Assembly: GCA_039184055.1 (NCBI GenBank)
Contig: JBCDBH010000037.1
Span: 1-26,478 of the forward strand
Direction of reading: 5' to 3'
Origin: JBCDBH01 sp039184055
GTDB taxonomy: Bacteria > Acidobacteriota > Thermoanaerobaculia > Multivoradales > J023
DNA length: 26,478 bases
Shown: in pieces, positions 1 to 7,807 of the stretch
How the letters are laid out: the number at the start of each line of letters is the position of its first letter
Numbering within the stretch: the stretch's first letter is position 1
The notes under the pieces: generated by a model
What the model was told of the DNA's origin: nothing
Seen by the model: only the letters and a program-made list of their open reading frames with translations
Database searches by the model: none
Program-made: the position numbers and the translations under genes

Positions 1-39
1 CCCAGGATGATTCTCGTAACGGGATAGAAGCGGCATCAT
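1..39 (-). CDS. Possible start of a further gene, cut by the window edge
   Basis: Reading leftward from 39 there is ATG ATG followed by an open frame to the window edge (MMPLLSRYENHPG). A GGTGAG ribosome-binding-like stretch sits just upstream, inside the end of the ATP-grasp gene, and the start is only nine bases past that gene's stop at 49-51. The spacing fits a third gene of the same minus-strand operon. Thirteen codons are too few to recognise a family, and this could be chance. Confidence 0.3.
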   Translation of the reverse strand, partial: MMPLLSRYENHPG

Positions 40-48
40 AGCGTGAGC

Positions 49-1578
49 TCACCAGGTGTGGCGAGCGCGAGCCTCTTGATCGAGCACGTCGACGGTTTCG
101 GTGAAGAGCGCGCGCGCGCGTTCGGGGCTCGGGCCGATACACACCGCGCCCAATTTGCCGAATTCGGAGAGCGCGCCCACCAGGTGGAAGACGACACCCT
201 CTTGCGTGGCGCCGTGAAAATGAAGATCACGACACACCGAGATGTCGATCAGGTCTTCCGGAGCGAGACCGCGGTAGTCCTCGCTGATCAGGTTGTCGGA
301 AGCATAGTAGAAGCGCGGTTGGCCGGACGGTGCACGGTAGAGCCCGGTGCTGGGATCGAAGTCGCCGTCCGTGAGGTACTGCAGCATCATGTACGGGTGA
401 GTCGTGCCACCCTTGCGCAGATTGATTTCGATCGCGTGATGGTGCCACGCGCTGTCGGCGTCTTGGCAGGAAATGAAGTCGACACCGAAGCGCCCGATGA
501 CGCCACGGGTCGAAAGCTCGCGTGCCACCGCCTCGCCGAGCTTTTGAATCTCGATTCGGTACGCCTCGTCGGCGGGAAAGGTGCAGCCGAGGAAGACTTG
601 CCCCGACGGTCCGCCGAGCACCTGGTCGTGGGTCGAAATGATCTCCGGGCGTCCCAGGGGATCGATCCGACATTGCACCGACGGTGAGAGCTTCGGCTTG
701 CCCTCGACGAAACACTCGACGATGCCCTGCATCTCGGCGTATTTCGCCGCGTACCGCTCCCACGTCTCGCCTTTGGCTTCGAAACGGATGCGTTGCGGCA
801 GCTCGTCCCGGACCCAGCCTTCCAGAGCACCGCCGGTCGGTGCCCCCTCGAACTTGAACAGCGCGTTGCCTTCCCCCGAGAAACCGTCGTCGAGCTTGAC
901 CACCGCGCGGCGTAGATCGGGGTGACGGCGTTTGAGCTCGGTGAGCGCCGTGACGATGTCCTGGACGTCACGCAGGTCTTCGTAACCGTCGGGTAGCGGT
1001 ACGCCCGCGGCGCGAAAGACCTTGCGGCCACCGCTCTTGAAGCCGAAGTCGACCAGCTCGGGATCGGCGGCGTAGAGCGGCATGTCGAGACGCACAGCGA
1101 GCTCGCGCTCGAGCGCGGTGGCATTGAAGCAGGTGATGTGGCCGCGATCGGGATGCGGCAGGGCCTGGCGGATCCGTTCGACCAGCTGTGGGCGGTCGAG
1201 CAGCTTGCGGGTGAGCGGTACCGCCGAGCTGTCGAGCGTCGAGAAGAGGGTCAGACGGCTGCGCGCGTGCCGAGACGGGATCCCGGGAAGCAAATGCAGG
1301 AAGTAGTCGATCGTGCTGGGGTCGATCGGCTGACTGGTGACGTAGACCAGGTGCGTGCGTGGCATCCGTAACAGCATCAGCATGCACAGCAGCCGTTCTT
1401 CGTAATGCTCGACGCCGTCGATCTTGGCGAGCTCCTGCGGGTCGAAGCTCAGCGACGGAACGACGACTACGGATCGGGGTTCTTGCGGATCGGGAAAGAC
1501 CCTTTCGAAGAGGGGAGCGAGCCGCGCCTGGACCTGTGCGAAGCGCGCTTTGAAGTCGTCGGTATCCGTTGGGCTCAT
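49..1578 (-). CDS. PGM1-like peptide ligase (ATP-grasp protein)
   Basis: The 509-residue protein reads as an ATP-grasp ligase of the group annotated as peptide ligase PGM1-related. PGM1 itself joins an amino-acid-derived nucleophile to peptides in pheganomycin biosynthesis. An N-terminal pre-ATP-grasp region (about 35-180) is followed by the lysine/glycine-rich nucleotide loop VVKLDDGFSGEGN (about 226-238, Lys228) and the metal-binding strand HAIEINLRKGG (Glu384, Asn386), with THPYMML after it. No signal peptide is visible, so it is probably cytosolic. The start at 1578 is chosen because its ATG overlaps the upstream stop as ATGA; a longer frame up to 1644 would intrude into the stress-protein gene. 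Translational coupling to a universal stress protein suggests a stress-linked role, but the substrate is unknown and no peptide-biosynthesis genes are nearby. The ATP-grasp fold is clear; the exact reaction is inference. Confidence 0.8.
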   Translation of the reverse strand: MSPTDTDDFKARFAQVQARLAPLFERVFPDPQEPRSVVVVPSLSFDPQELAKIDGVEHYEERLLCMLMLLRMPRTHLVYVTSQPIDPSTIDYFLHLLPGIPSRHARSRLTLFSTLDSSAVPLTRKLLDRPQLVERIRQALPHPDRGHITCFNATALERELAVRLDMPLYAADPELVDFGFKSGGRKVFRAAGVPLPDGYEDLRDVQDIVTALTELKRRHPDLRRAVVKLDDGFSGEGNALFKFEGAPTGGALEGWVRDELPQRIRFEAKGETWERYAAKYAEMQGIVECFVEGKPKLSPSVQCRIDPLGRPEIISTHDQVLGGPSGQVFLGCTFPADEAYRIEIQKLGEAVARELSTRGVIGRFGVDFISCQDADSAWHHHAIEINLRKGGTTHPYMMLQYLTDGDFDPSTGLYRAPSGQPRFYYASDNLISEDYRGLAPEDLIDISVCRDLHFHGATQEGVVFHLVGALSEFGKLGAVCIGPSPERARALFTETVDVLDQEARARHTW

Positions 1579-2468
1579 GTTGGATCGCTGTCGCGGTCGG
1601 GCGCCGATGCGGCGGCCCCGGGGGGTGCCACCAAGACGTCGCATGGCGCGTGGTAGAGGAGATTCTTGGACACGCTGCCGAAGAGCGACCGCAACAGCCG
1701 GTTGTTGCCACGGGTGCCGGTGGCGACCAGGTCGACCTCGCGATCGTGGATGAAGGCCAGGCCCGCGGCGGCGATCGATTGCGTCCGCACCAGGTGAATG
1801 CGGTAGTCGTCCGGTCGTCGGCCCTGGGCGTCGAGAAAGGTCTCGACTTTCGTCCGGGCGTTTTCACGCTCCTGCTCGAGATAGAGATCGATCTCTTGTT
1901 GGGCCTCGCCGTGGAGCAGGCCGGCGAACGGCGCGCGATAGGCGTGGAGGATGTTCACCTCGCACCCGTCACCGGTGAGCCGCAACGCCGCTTCGAGCGC
2001 GGCTCCCGAAGCGGGCGAGCCGTCGATCATGATCAGGACGCGTCGATAGCGCCGTTCGGGCTCGAGCTTGGTGACCAATACCGGGTGATGCCCGTGTTGC
2101 AGCAGCCGCGACACCACGCTGCCGATCACCCTCTCGGTCAGGGAGTTCAGTCGCGTGCTGCCGACCACCACGAGCTCGGCCGCGACCGTGTTCGCGTGGG
2201 TCAGGATTTCGCGATGCACGCTACCCGGACGCTCGATTACATGAGGCTCGACACCGGCGGCGCGAGCCACCGCCGCGGCGTGCTCGACGCCTTCGTGCTC
2301 GACCCGTTCGAACGCGGCGCGCAGGGACGCCAACAAACGTGGTGGCGGCGCCTCTTGCACGTGTAGGACGTGCAGCTCACCAGCGAGCTCTTCCACCAAC
2401 ATGGCCGCGCGGCGCACCGCGTCGGCGGCATCTTCCGTCAAATCGGTAGCAGCAAGAATGCAAACCAT
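1575..2468 (-). CDS. Tandem universal stress protein (UspA family)
   Basis: This 297-residue protein has two UspA domains. The first opens with MVCILAATDLTEDAADAV and ends near PVLVTK. The second opens with YRRVLIMIDGSPASGAALEAA and ends near CDVLVAPPG. The second domain keeps the ATP-binding signature G-x2-G-x9-G-S (GTRGNNRLLRSLFGS). In the first, the second glycine is replaced by arginine (GSTRLNSLTERVIGS), so only the C-terminal half is expected to bind ATP in the usual way. The start at 2468 is supported by AGGAG a few bases upstream; a longer frame to 2753 has non-coding character. The gene overlaps the following ATP-grasp gene by four bases (ATGA), so the two are very probably co-translated. 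It is transcribed away from the kinase gene at 2686. Universal stress proteins act in the cytoplasm during starvation, redox or energy stress; the specific signal is not visible. Confidence 0.88.
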   Translation of the reverse strand: MVCILAATDLTEDAADAVRRAAMLVEELAGELHVLHVQEAPPPRLLASLRAAFERVEHEGVEHAAAVARAAGVEPHVIERPGSVHREILTHANTVAAELVVVGSTRLNSLTERVIGSVVSRLLQHGHHPVLVTKLEPERRYRRVLIMIDGSPASGAALEAALRLTGDGCEVNILHAYRAPFAGLLHGEAQQEIDLYLEQERENARTKVETFLDAQGRRPDDYRIHLVRTQSIAAAGLAFIHDREVDLVATGTRGNNRLLRSLFGSVSKNLLYHAPCDVLVAPPGAAASAPDRDSDPT

Positions 2469-2561
2469 CGGAACTCCTGACCCGGAACACGAGAAGTAAT
2501 GCGCCATGCTATCCCAAACCGCCCGGTTGACGACAAATTGGTGACCCACGGCCGAGCGGCG

Positions 2562-2590
2562 TTGATCGGCGGCGCGGATTGGACTAGGTT
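2562..2590 (+). promoter_or_regulatory. Candidate sigma70-type promoter for the kinase gene
   Basis: TTGATC (2562-2567) and TAGGTT (2585-2590) are separated by exactly 17 bases and lie about 95 bases before the kinase start, in the divergent region between it and the stress-protein gene. The match to consensus is modest (four of six and three of six positions), so this is only a candidate. Confidence 0.3.
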
Positions 2591-2685
2591 TGCAAGACGG
2601 TCGGTCCGCCACACAGATCCGCGACCCCATTTCCACGACGGGAATGTGCGCCGAATCGGGGCGAGAGCATGGCTGTGGATGCGCT

Positions 2686-4119
2686 ATGACGACAAAAATG
2701 GGAACCCGTCTCGGTCCGTACGAAATCGTCGCCTCGATCGGTGCCGGTGGCATGGGCGAGGTCTATCGCGCCCGTGACATCCGACTCGGGCGGCCGGTCG
2801 CGATCAAGGTCCTGCCCGAGAGCTTGGCCACCGAACGCAAAGCGCAAGCGCGATTCGAACGGGAAGCGCTCGCCGTCGGTTCGCTCAACCATCCCAACAT
2901 CGTCACGCTCTATGACATCGGCACGACACCCGATGGTGTGCCGTATTCGGTGATCGAGCTGCTCGAAGGTGAGAGTCTCGCCACCCGGCTCACCGAGGGG
3001 CCGGTGCCTGATTGGCGCGAGGTCGTCGAGATCGGGATCGCCGTCGCGGCGGGGCTTTCCGCGGCGCATGACAGCGGCATCATTCATCGAGACGTCAAGC
3101 CGAGCAACGTTTTTTTGACTCGCGACGGCCAGGTCAAGATTCTCGATTTCGGCGTTGCGCGGCTCGAACCGACGCTCAACCGGTCGACGACCGACAGCGA
3201 TCTGCCGACGCAGACGGCGGCCGGTCAAGTCGTCGGTACGCTCGCCTACATGGCCCCCGAGCAGCTCAACGGGGGCAAGATCGACGCTCGGAGCGATCTC
3301 TTCTCGCTCGGCTGCGTCCTCTACGAGCTGTTGACCGGTACCCATCCTTTCGAGCGTGATTCGTTCGTCAACACGATCATGTCGGTGGTGCAAGAAGAGC
3401 CACCTTCACTCGCCTTGGCCCGTACCGAGCATCCACCCGAGCTGGGTGACACGGTGATGCGTTGTTTGGCCAAGAATCCGACCGATCGATGGGAAAGCGC
3501 TCAGCATCTGGTGGCCGAGCTGAGCCAGCTGGCCGGGTCGGCGGTGCTGCCATCGACCAGCTGGCCAGAGGAAGATCGCACGCCGCCCGAACCGCCTCCC
3601 GCCAAGCAGCCGACTCACAAGTGGGCACTGCTCGGTGCTGGCTTGGCGTTGGTGGTGGTGTTCGTGGCCGCCATGTTCTGGACTCAGCAAGGTGCGAGCT
3701 CACAGTCGCGCGTCGGTGTCTTTTCGTTGACCGACAACCGGCCAGGGGAGACCGGCAACTTGGTGGTCGGCCAGATGCTGGACACGTTTCTCCAGGACAC
3801 CCTGGCCGAAGTCGATGTCGATCCCGTGTTGGCCGACGACACGATCGAGGCATGTCGCATCGACGTGACGGCACCACCGATGGGCGAGAGCACGGCGCGT
3901 TGCGTCGGTGAACGTCTAGGGGTCGACTATCTCCTCATCGGCTCCTATCTGGTCGGCGGTGATACCGGCTCGGAGCGCGTCAGAGTCGATCTCGTTTTGC
4001 AGGCGACCGAGGATGGCCGGGTCGTCGAACGGGTCAGCCACACCGGCATCCCGTCCGAGCTGATGCCCGAGCTCGCCAACGGGGTCCGTGACGCTCTGAC
4101 CGCTTCGGGCACGGAGTAA
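2686..4119 (+). CDS. Membrane-anchored eukaryote-like Ser/Thr protein kinase
   Basis: The 477-residue protein starts with a complete Hanks-type kinase domain (about 11-275). Visible motifs are the glycine loop GAGGMGEVY (19-27), VAIK lysine 41, HRDVKPSN (134-141, an RD kinase), DFG 154-156 and APE 190-192. A proline-rich juxtamembrane stretch leads to one membrane helix (about 312-332). The remaining 145 residues should be outside the cytoplasm; they look like an alpha/beta domain with Cys390 and Cys406, distantly resembling the FlgO/TolB-N-like sensors found on such kinases. The likely job is to sense something outside and phosphorylate cytoplasmic Ser/Thr substrates. The start at 2686 follows a weak GGA; 2698 is an alternative. 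No phosphatase or dedicated substrate gene adjoins it. The gene diverges from the stress-protein operon, so shared control is possible. Confidence 0.92.
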   Translation: MTTKMGTRLGPYEIVASIGAGGMGEVYRARDIRLGRPVAIKVLPESLATERKAQARFEREALAVGSLNHPNIVTLYDIGTTPDGVPYSVIELLEGESLATRLTEGPVPDWREVVEIGIAVAAGLSAAHDSGIIHRDVKPSNVFLTRDGQVKILDFGVARLEPTLNRSTTDSDLPTQTAAGQVVGTLAYMAPEQLNGGKIDARSDLFSLGCVLYELLTGTHPFERDSFVNTIMSVVQEEPPSLALARTEHPPELGDTVMRCLAKNPTDRWESAQHLVAELSQLAGSAVLPSTSWPEEDRTPPEPPPAKQPTHKWALLGAGLALVVVFVAAMFWTQQGASSQSRVGVFSLTDNRPGETGNLVVGQMLDTFLQDTLAEVDVDPVLADDTIEACRIDVTAPPMGESTARCVGERLGVDYLLIGSYLVGGDTGSERVRVDLVLQATEDGRVVERVSHTGIPSELMPELANGVRDALTASGTE

Positions 4120-4514
4120 TTTGCGGTTTCCCTTCTCAAGCGATACCGCTATACTCCTTGCCGCTCGGGGTGATAGATCGTTTACGCATGTGACCTTTCG
4201 TGTAGCGTTCCATCCATCCCGTCGATAAATCTCTGAGCTGACCAACGTTTTGATCGAATCGCTGCCGGACGTGTTCCATCGGATACGCATCCGCCTTGTG
4301 AATTCGAAGAGCGTTACGTCGACGAGACAGTAGAAAGATCGCCGTTCTAGTGACACTGAGTGGATTTGCGACACATGCCCGTAGACATGTGTGATCGATG
4401 ATCGCTCACTGTCGATACGAGCTCGTTATGCAAACCCGGTCGTTTTTTCACGTTTGCGGACGACGCGACGGGTGATCGACCGCTTGAGCGTTGACTCTGG
4501 AGGAAACCTTTTCT
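4120..4514. other. 395-bp non-coding region with palindromes
   Basis: No convincing gene was found between the kinase stop and the HsdM-like start. The stretch looks richer in A+T than its surroundings. It contains an inverted repeat ACACATG-N8-CATGTGT (4371-4392), a 10-bp perfect palindrome ACGAGCTCGT (4417-4426) and a T6 run near 4443-4448. A TATACT hexamer at 4150-4155 has no good partner at -35. It may hold the promoter and operators of the downstream pair or a small RNA; neither can be shown. A weak GCGGT/ACCGC pairing just after the kinase stop is not a convincing terminator. Confidence 0.5.
4371..4392. repeat. Inverted repeat ACACATG-N8-CATGTGT
   Basis: Two 7-bp arms (4371-4377 and 4386-4392) pair perfectly across an 8-base spacer, giving a 22-bp dyad about 120 bases before the HsdM-like start. 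The size and spacing fit an operator for a dimeric regulator, but no regulator gene lies next to it. A 10-bp palindrome (4417-4426) follows 24 bases later. Confidence 0.45.
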
Positions 4515-6608
4515 ATGTCAGATCAAGCGGCATTGGCCGCGATCCGTCGTGAGTTGCTGAGCGATCCCGCTATTCAGGACGAGGCGATGATGCTCGCTCA
4601 GCTCGGTTGGATGTTCTTCCTCAAGCTCTTCGACGAGCGAGAGCGTGACGAGGGAGATGATTATCAGTCGCCTTTGCCCGATGCGCTGCGTTGGTGTGTA
4701 TGGGCCCGGCGAGACGATGTCGACGACGAAGATTTGCTGCGTTTCGTCGACCGCGAGCTGATTCCGTCGCTCGCTGATCTCGAGTTCATTCCAGGAGGAG
4801 ATCGACGTGTACCGGTGGTGCGGTCGATTTTCGATGGCGCCGCCAATGTGGTCCGTGACGGAGCCATTCTCCGCCGCGTGATCAGGCGAATCGACGCGCT
4901 CGATCTTCACGATGCCGAGGCGCGTCGTCGCTTCGCCACGGCGTGGGAGCAGGCGATCGACGGCTTGGCGATCGATCCGCGCGAAGCACGATCGTTGTTG
5001 CCTCGTACGATCGCGGATTTCATCGTCGAACGGATCGACCCGCGTCTCGGTGACAAGATCCTCGATCCCGTATGTGGCTCGGGTCGTTTGGTCACCACGG
5101 CGATCGCCTGGCTGCGCGAGCACGACGTGCGGACGGCGCTCGACGACGTCGTGCTGCAACGCTCGATCCGCGCCATGGAAAAAGACCCGTTGGCGCATTG
5201 TTTGGCCACCGTCGACATCATGCTGCACGGCATTCACGTACCGTCACAGATCAGGCGTTTCGATCTCCTTTCCGGGTCGTCGAAGCTGGCGGCCAGCGAG
5301 CGCCCGAGTGACCTGCTCTTGACGCAGACGCTCTTCGCCGGCGAACGCACGACCAGCGCGCCACCGCGTCCCGACGGCGAGGCTCCCGAAGACCGTGGCA
5401 GCGCGATCGTTTGGGCTTCGCTCAATCGGCTCATCGATGGCGGCCGTGGCGCGATCTTGGTGCCGACGAGCGCGCTCGGTCGGCGCGGTATGGCGCCCCG
5501 CACGCGTCGACGTTTGCTCACCGATTGCAACCTGCACACCATCGTCCGGCTGCCGGCGGGGGTCTTCACGGCCGATCCCGAGCTTCGTGCCAGTATCCTG
5601 TTTTTCGAGCGAAATAGACGGGGCACGGACGTGGTCTGGTTTTACGATCAGCCGTTCCCGGTCGATGACGACGCATTCGACGAGATCATCGATTGGTGGG
5701 ACGAACGGGGAACCACCCGTCGCGGCTGGGCCGTGCCGCTGTCGGTGCTGCGCGCCGAGCACTACGATCTCGATCGAGCCAATCCGGCCGGGCCGCTCGA
5801 CGATCCGGTACCGGACGATTGGGCGATCACCGTGCCACCGCTCGCCGAGATCGAAGTCGAGCTCGACACGCCACCCGCCGCGTCCTCGACCGGTGCTTCG
5901 AGCGACCAGGCCGAAGAGGTGGTGGACGATCCCTCCGCCGTCACGATGGTCGAGACGAGCGGCATGCCGCAAGCGACGGAAACTCCACGGCTGGACCCTG
6001 GATCGGAGCCCGAGCCATGGTCGGAGGGAAGCTCGCCAGCCGTTGATCCGCGTGCCCCGGTGCATCCGGAGCCACCGCTCGATCTGCCGACCCCGGCCCA
6101 CCATGCCTTTCTCGATCTCGACGACGAAGATCAGCTCGCCGAGCTTTGGGACATGCTCTTCGGTCTCGGTTCGCAGAGTCGTGACGATGCGTTGAACATG
6201 GCGGCCGAGGCGTTGCGTTCCGCCGGTCTCGCCGATTTTGTCCGGCTGCGCCGCGATGGACGGCTGGCCACGGCGATCAAACAAGCGATGAATAGCGGTA
6301 TTCGTCAGGGCTATTTCGACTGGCCCCGCCCCGGCGAGATCCGCGCGGTGCTGCCCGATCCGACGGCCTACACGCCCGAGGAGTGGTGGCTTTGCGTCAC
6401 CGAATCTCTCGCCAACGGCCCGGTACCCCGTGACGAGGCGCTGGTCGAGGCGGCGCAGTGGGCCGAACGTCAGCTCGGGCTCGAGGCTGACCCCGATGCC
6501 GTCGAGACCATCGTGCACAAGGGGCTCGGACAAGCGATCGAAGACGCGCTCGATCGGCATGAGCTGATCGCCTATCCCGACGGCAGAATCGGGCGCGCGC
6601 CGACGTGA
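4515..6608 (+). CDS. HsdM-like methyltransferase homologue lacking the NPPF motif, with C-terminal repeats
   Basis: The 697-residue protein has an HsdM-type N-terminal helical domain (about 1-160; AQLGWMFFLKLFDERE) followed by an N6-adenine methyltransferase core. The SAM-binding motif DPVCGSG (184-190) and the following AMEKDPLAHCLATVDIMLHGI-like segment are kept. Where HsdM proteins carry the catalytic NPPF, this protein reads LLLTQTLFAGE (QTLF, 271-274), so Asn and both prolines are gone. The later LVPTSAL, LHTIVRLPAGVF and ILFFE segments match HsdM. An acidic proline-rich linker (about 455-530) leads to two related winged-helix-like repeats (about 534-611 and 613-697). No HsdS, HsdR or target-recognition domain is nearby. 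SAM binding is plausible, adenine methylation unlikely. The ATG at 4515 has GGAGGA ten bases upstream; an in-frame TTG at 4491 precedes that site and was rejected. Its stop overlaps the next gene (GTGA). Confidence 0.85.
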   Translation: MSDQAALAAIRRELLSDPAIQDEAMMLAQLGWMFFLKLFDERERDEGDDYQSPLPDALRWCVWARRDDVDDEDLLRFVDRELIPSLADLEFIPGGDRRVPVVRSIFDGAANVVRDGAILRRVIRRIDALDLHDAEARRRFATAWEQAIDGLAIDPREARSLLPRTIADFIVERIDPRLGDKILDPVCGSGRLVTTAIAWLREHDVRTALDDVVLQRSIRAMEKDPLAHCLATVDIMLHGIHVPSQIRRFDLLSGSSKLAASERPSDLLLTQTLFAGERTTSAPPRPDGEAPEDRGSAIVWASLNRLIDGGRGAILVPTSALGRRGMAPRTRRRLLTDCNLHTIVRLPAGVFTADPELRASILFFERNRRGTDVVWFYDQPFPVDDDAFDEIIDWWDERGTTRRGWAVPLSVLRAEHYDLDRANPAGPLDDPVPDDWAITVPPLAEIEVELDTPPAASSTGASSDQAEEVVDDPSAVTMVETSGMPQATETPRLDPGSEPEPWSEGSSPAVDPRAPVHPEPPLDLPTPAHHAFLDLDDEDQLAELWDMLFGLGSQSRDDALNMAAEALRSAGLADFVRLRRDGRLATAIKQAMNSGIRQGYFDWPRPGEIRAVLPDPTAYTPEEWWLCVTESLANGPVPRDEALVEAAQWAERQLGLEADPDAVETIVHKGLGQAIEDALDRHELIAYPDGRIGRAPT

Positions 6609-7762
6609 GCCAGTCATCGCGGGACCTCAGTCTGATTGCCACGTGTGGCCGCGGGCTCGAGCCTCTGCTCGCCGACGAGCTGCGCGCGCTCGATATGGCC
6701 GCGGTCGCGGAGCAACCGGGGGCGGTCGCGTTTCGCGGCTCGTGGCGCGATGTCTACCGCGCCAACTGGCGTCTTCGTACCGCGAACCGTGTCTTGCTCG
6801 GTCTCGGGCGATGGCAGGCGGTGAACGACGATGCCCTGGCGGCCGGCGCGCACGCCTTGGTGCGTGGCAAGAGCGAGTGGGGTGGTGTCGACGCCGCGAC
6901 CCTCTTCGCACCGGATCGCACCCTTTCCATACGGGCCACGAGCAGCCGTTCTCGGATCACCGACACGCGTTGGATCGCCCTCAAGGTGAAAGACGGCCTG
7001 GTCGACGGTCAACGGCAGCGCTTCGGACGACGGTCGTCGATCGATCGCGACAGCCCGGATCTCCCGTTGCGCGTCTGGCTCGCCGACGATCGGGCGAGTC
7101 TCTTTCTCGATACGTCGGGCGTGCCGCTCGATCGGCGTGGCTATCGCGACGTCACGGTGGCGGCGCCGGTGCGTGAGCATCTCGGGGCGGCATGTGTGCT
7201 CGCCGCCGGCTGGGACGGAGTCGGGCCGGTGCTCGACCCGATGTGCGGCTCGGCGACTCTGCTCGTCGAGGCGGCCTGGTTGGCGCTCGGACGGGCACCG
7301 GGATGCATGCGGTCGAGTTGGGGTTTCGAACGACTTCCCGGTTTCCAGCCGGCGACCTTCACGCGAGTTCGCGAGGAGGCGCTACCGGTATCGGATCCCG
7401 AGGTGACGCTCTACGGTATCGATCACGACCCCGGGGCCGTGGCGGCGGCGCGGACCAATCTGGAACGCGCGGGTCTCGCCGACCATGCGCGTGTCCGGCG
7501 GGGCAACGCATTCACGGTCGAAGCCCCCGCCCCGCGTGGTTTGTTGCTGGTCAATCCGGCGTACGGCACGCGGCTCGACTCGGAACGCGAGCAGTGGCGA
7601 CGTCTCGGCGATGTGCTCAAACAGCGTTTCTCCGGCTGGCGCGCGGTGGTTCTCGCCGGTGATGCGGGGCGCGGCAAATGGATCGGTCTGCGCCCGAGCC
7701 GCAAGCTATCGGTCAAGAACGGTCCGCTCGACGCGAGGATCCTGGTCTTCGACCTGTACTGA
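6605..7762 (+). CDS. RlmL/YpsC-type 23S rRNA guanine-N2 methyltransferase
   Basis: The 385-residue protein has the length and order of single-domain RlmL/YpsC enzymes, which methylate N2 of a guanine in 23S rRNA using SAM (m2G2445 in E. coli). It begins with LIATCGRGLEPLLADELRAL, the typical start of this family, then a THUMP region (to about 165), then a Rossmann methyltransferase domain. The SAM motif is DPMCGSATLLVEAA (211-224), with GIDHDPGAVAAARTN after it. The catalytic tetrad region is NPAYG (317-321) in place of the more usual NPPYG. E. coli RlmL is about twice as long because it is fused to RlmK; that half is absent here. The start is GTG at 6605, overlapping the upstream TGA as GTGA, so translation is coupled to the HsdM-like gene. 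The family is clear; the exact target base is inferred from homologues. Confidence 0.85.
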   Translation: MSQSSRDLSLIATCGRGLEPLLADELRALDMAAVAEQPGAVAFRGSWRDVYRANWRLRTANRVLLGLGRWQAVNDDALAAGAHALVRGKSEWGGVDAATLFAPDRTLSIRATSSRSRITDTRWIALKVKDGLVDGQRQRFGRRSSIDRDSPDLPLRVWLADDRASLFLDTSGVPLDRRGYRDVTVAAPVREHLGAACVLAAGWDGVGPVLDPMCGSATLLVEAAWLALGRAPGCMRSSWGFERLPGFQPATFTRVREEALPVSDPEVTLYGIDHDPGAVAAARTNLERAGLADHARVRRGNAFTVEAPAPRGLLLVNPAYGTRLDSEREQWRRLGDVLKQRFSGWRAVVLAGDAGRGKWIGLRPSRKLSVKNGPLDARILVFDLY

Positions 7763-7807
7763 CGGTCTCCGGTATCCCATGGGCGCGCGCGCGGTGAGAG
7801 CCGTACA

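Noticed and set aside
1569..2366. 265-codon open frame on the plus strand
   Set aside because: Antisense to the first universal stress protein, which has clear UspA signatures.
4251..4260. T-loop-like GATCGAATC suggesting a tRNA
   Set aside because: No acceptor stem, anticodon arm or D-arm could be paired around it.
4491..4514. Alternative TTG start adding eight residues to the HsdM-like protein
   Set aside because: GGAGGA (4499-4504) is placed correctly for ATG 4515 and would lie inside the coding sequence if TTG were used.
5244..6617. 457-codon open frame on the minus strand
   Set aside because: Antisense to the HsdM-like gene, with arginine-rich non-domain composition.
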